Assembly (NCBI RefSeq): GCF_044582145.1
Contig: NZ_JBDODO010000008.1
Length of the DNA: 64,000 nucleotides
Source: Guyparkeria sp016278265
GTDB lineage: Bacteria; Pseudomonadota; Gammaproteobacteria; Halothiobacillales; Halothiobacillaceae
Direction: 5' to 3' (one strand)
Shown: piece after piece, positions 63,866-64,000 of the stretch
Layout: each line of letters starts with the position of its first letter
How positions within the stretch are numbered: the first letter of the stretch is position 1
Notes under the pieces: model-generated
Seen by the model: only the letters and a program-made list of their open reading frames with translations
The model's database searches: none
What the model was told of the DNA's origin: nothing
Position numbers and translations under genes: made by a program

Positions 63866-64000
63866 TTGATCAAGGGAATGCCGATACAACGACGGCCGGG
63901 GCTCATCGCCGTGCTAGCACTGCTGCTGGCCGGCTGCGCCCTGCCGTCCTTGGAAGAACGCCACGTCAGCACCGCCATCACGCCGGCCGAGGCGCGGGCT
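63866..64000 (+). CDS. Lipoprotein, N-terminal part (possible phospholipase D family)
   Basis: The first 45 codons of a gene running off the right edge encode a lipoprotein signal (ALLLAGC) followed by ALPSLEERHVSTAITPAEAR. A TTG at 63866 with GGGAGGA seven bases upstream is the likely start; an in-frame ATG at 63878 is the alternative. The sequence after the lipobox resembles the start of phospholipase-D/cardiolipin-synthase-like lipoproteins, but too little is visible to be sure. Confidence 0.6.
   Translation, partial: MIKGMPIQRRPGLIAVLALLLAGCALPSLEERHVSTAITPAEARA

Overview
The window is high-GC chromosomal DNA from a proteobacterium, most likely a gammaproteobacterial sulfur-oxidising chemolithoautotroph of the Halothiobacillus/Guyparkeria kind. 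That placement is an inference. It rests on a DAB inorganic-carbon accumulation locus (dabB-dabA with a divergent LysR regulator), a periplasmic alpha-carbonic anhydrase, a YeeE/YedE sulfur transporter pair, and the classic gammaproteobacterial order pyrG-kdsA-eno-ftsB-ispD-ispF. No rRNA, prophage, CRISPR array or complete insertion sequence was seen.

Layout. 1-11,040 (minus strand) is housekeeping: nuoF (cut by the window edge) E D C B A, tRNA-Leu(GAG), secG, tpiA, ispF, ispD, ftsB, eno, kdsA, pyrG. 11,260-24,640 holds a MarR regulator, a DUF2062 protein, metH, zapD, minCDE, the sulfur transporter pair, a GST, hslR, a nitroreductase and mltF. 24,750-34,400 holds an APC permease, a phosphoribosyltransferase, yjdM, and a heavy-metal efflux operon (small His-rich protein, czcC, czcB, czcA). 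34,400-43,500 holds an HDOD/GAF signalling protein and the carbon-concentrating genes. 43,500-55,030 is the most interesting block: cynS, then osmC-like, acyl-CoA-dehydrogenase-like, rubredoxin-flavoprotein, double-rhodanese and GST genes, then a sigma-54 activator (cynF-like) divergent from a NrtT/CynABD-type ABC transporter. 55,040-64,000 holds a macrodomain protein, two M16 peptidases, a glycine-zipper protein, MgtC, two divergent paralogous membrane stress proteins, a broken and an intact Aer-type chemoreceptor, and the start of a lipoprotein.

How it fits together. I found near-identical sigma-54 promoters (TGGCAYGGC-N-TCTGCAA) in front of osmC and cynA, a weaker one in front of cynS, and copies of a dyad close to CATTGTC-C-GACAATG beside all of them. 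One activator therefore probably switches on cyanate import, cyanase and a sulfur/flavin redox operon together. Cyanase consumes bicarbonate, which the neighbouring DAB pump and carbonic anhydrase handle.

Two structural signals are not explained by ordinary genes. One is a family of 210-275 bp intergenic elements with about 37 bp inverted ends (three full copies and one solo end). The other is a scrambled chemoreceptor duplication at 60.3-63.7 kb, in which the middle of one copy has been replaced by a different gene.
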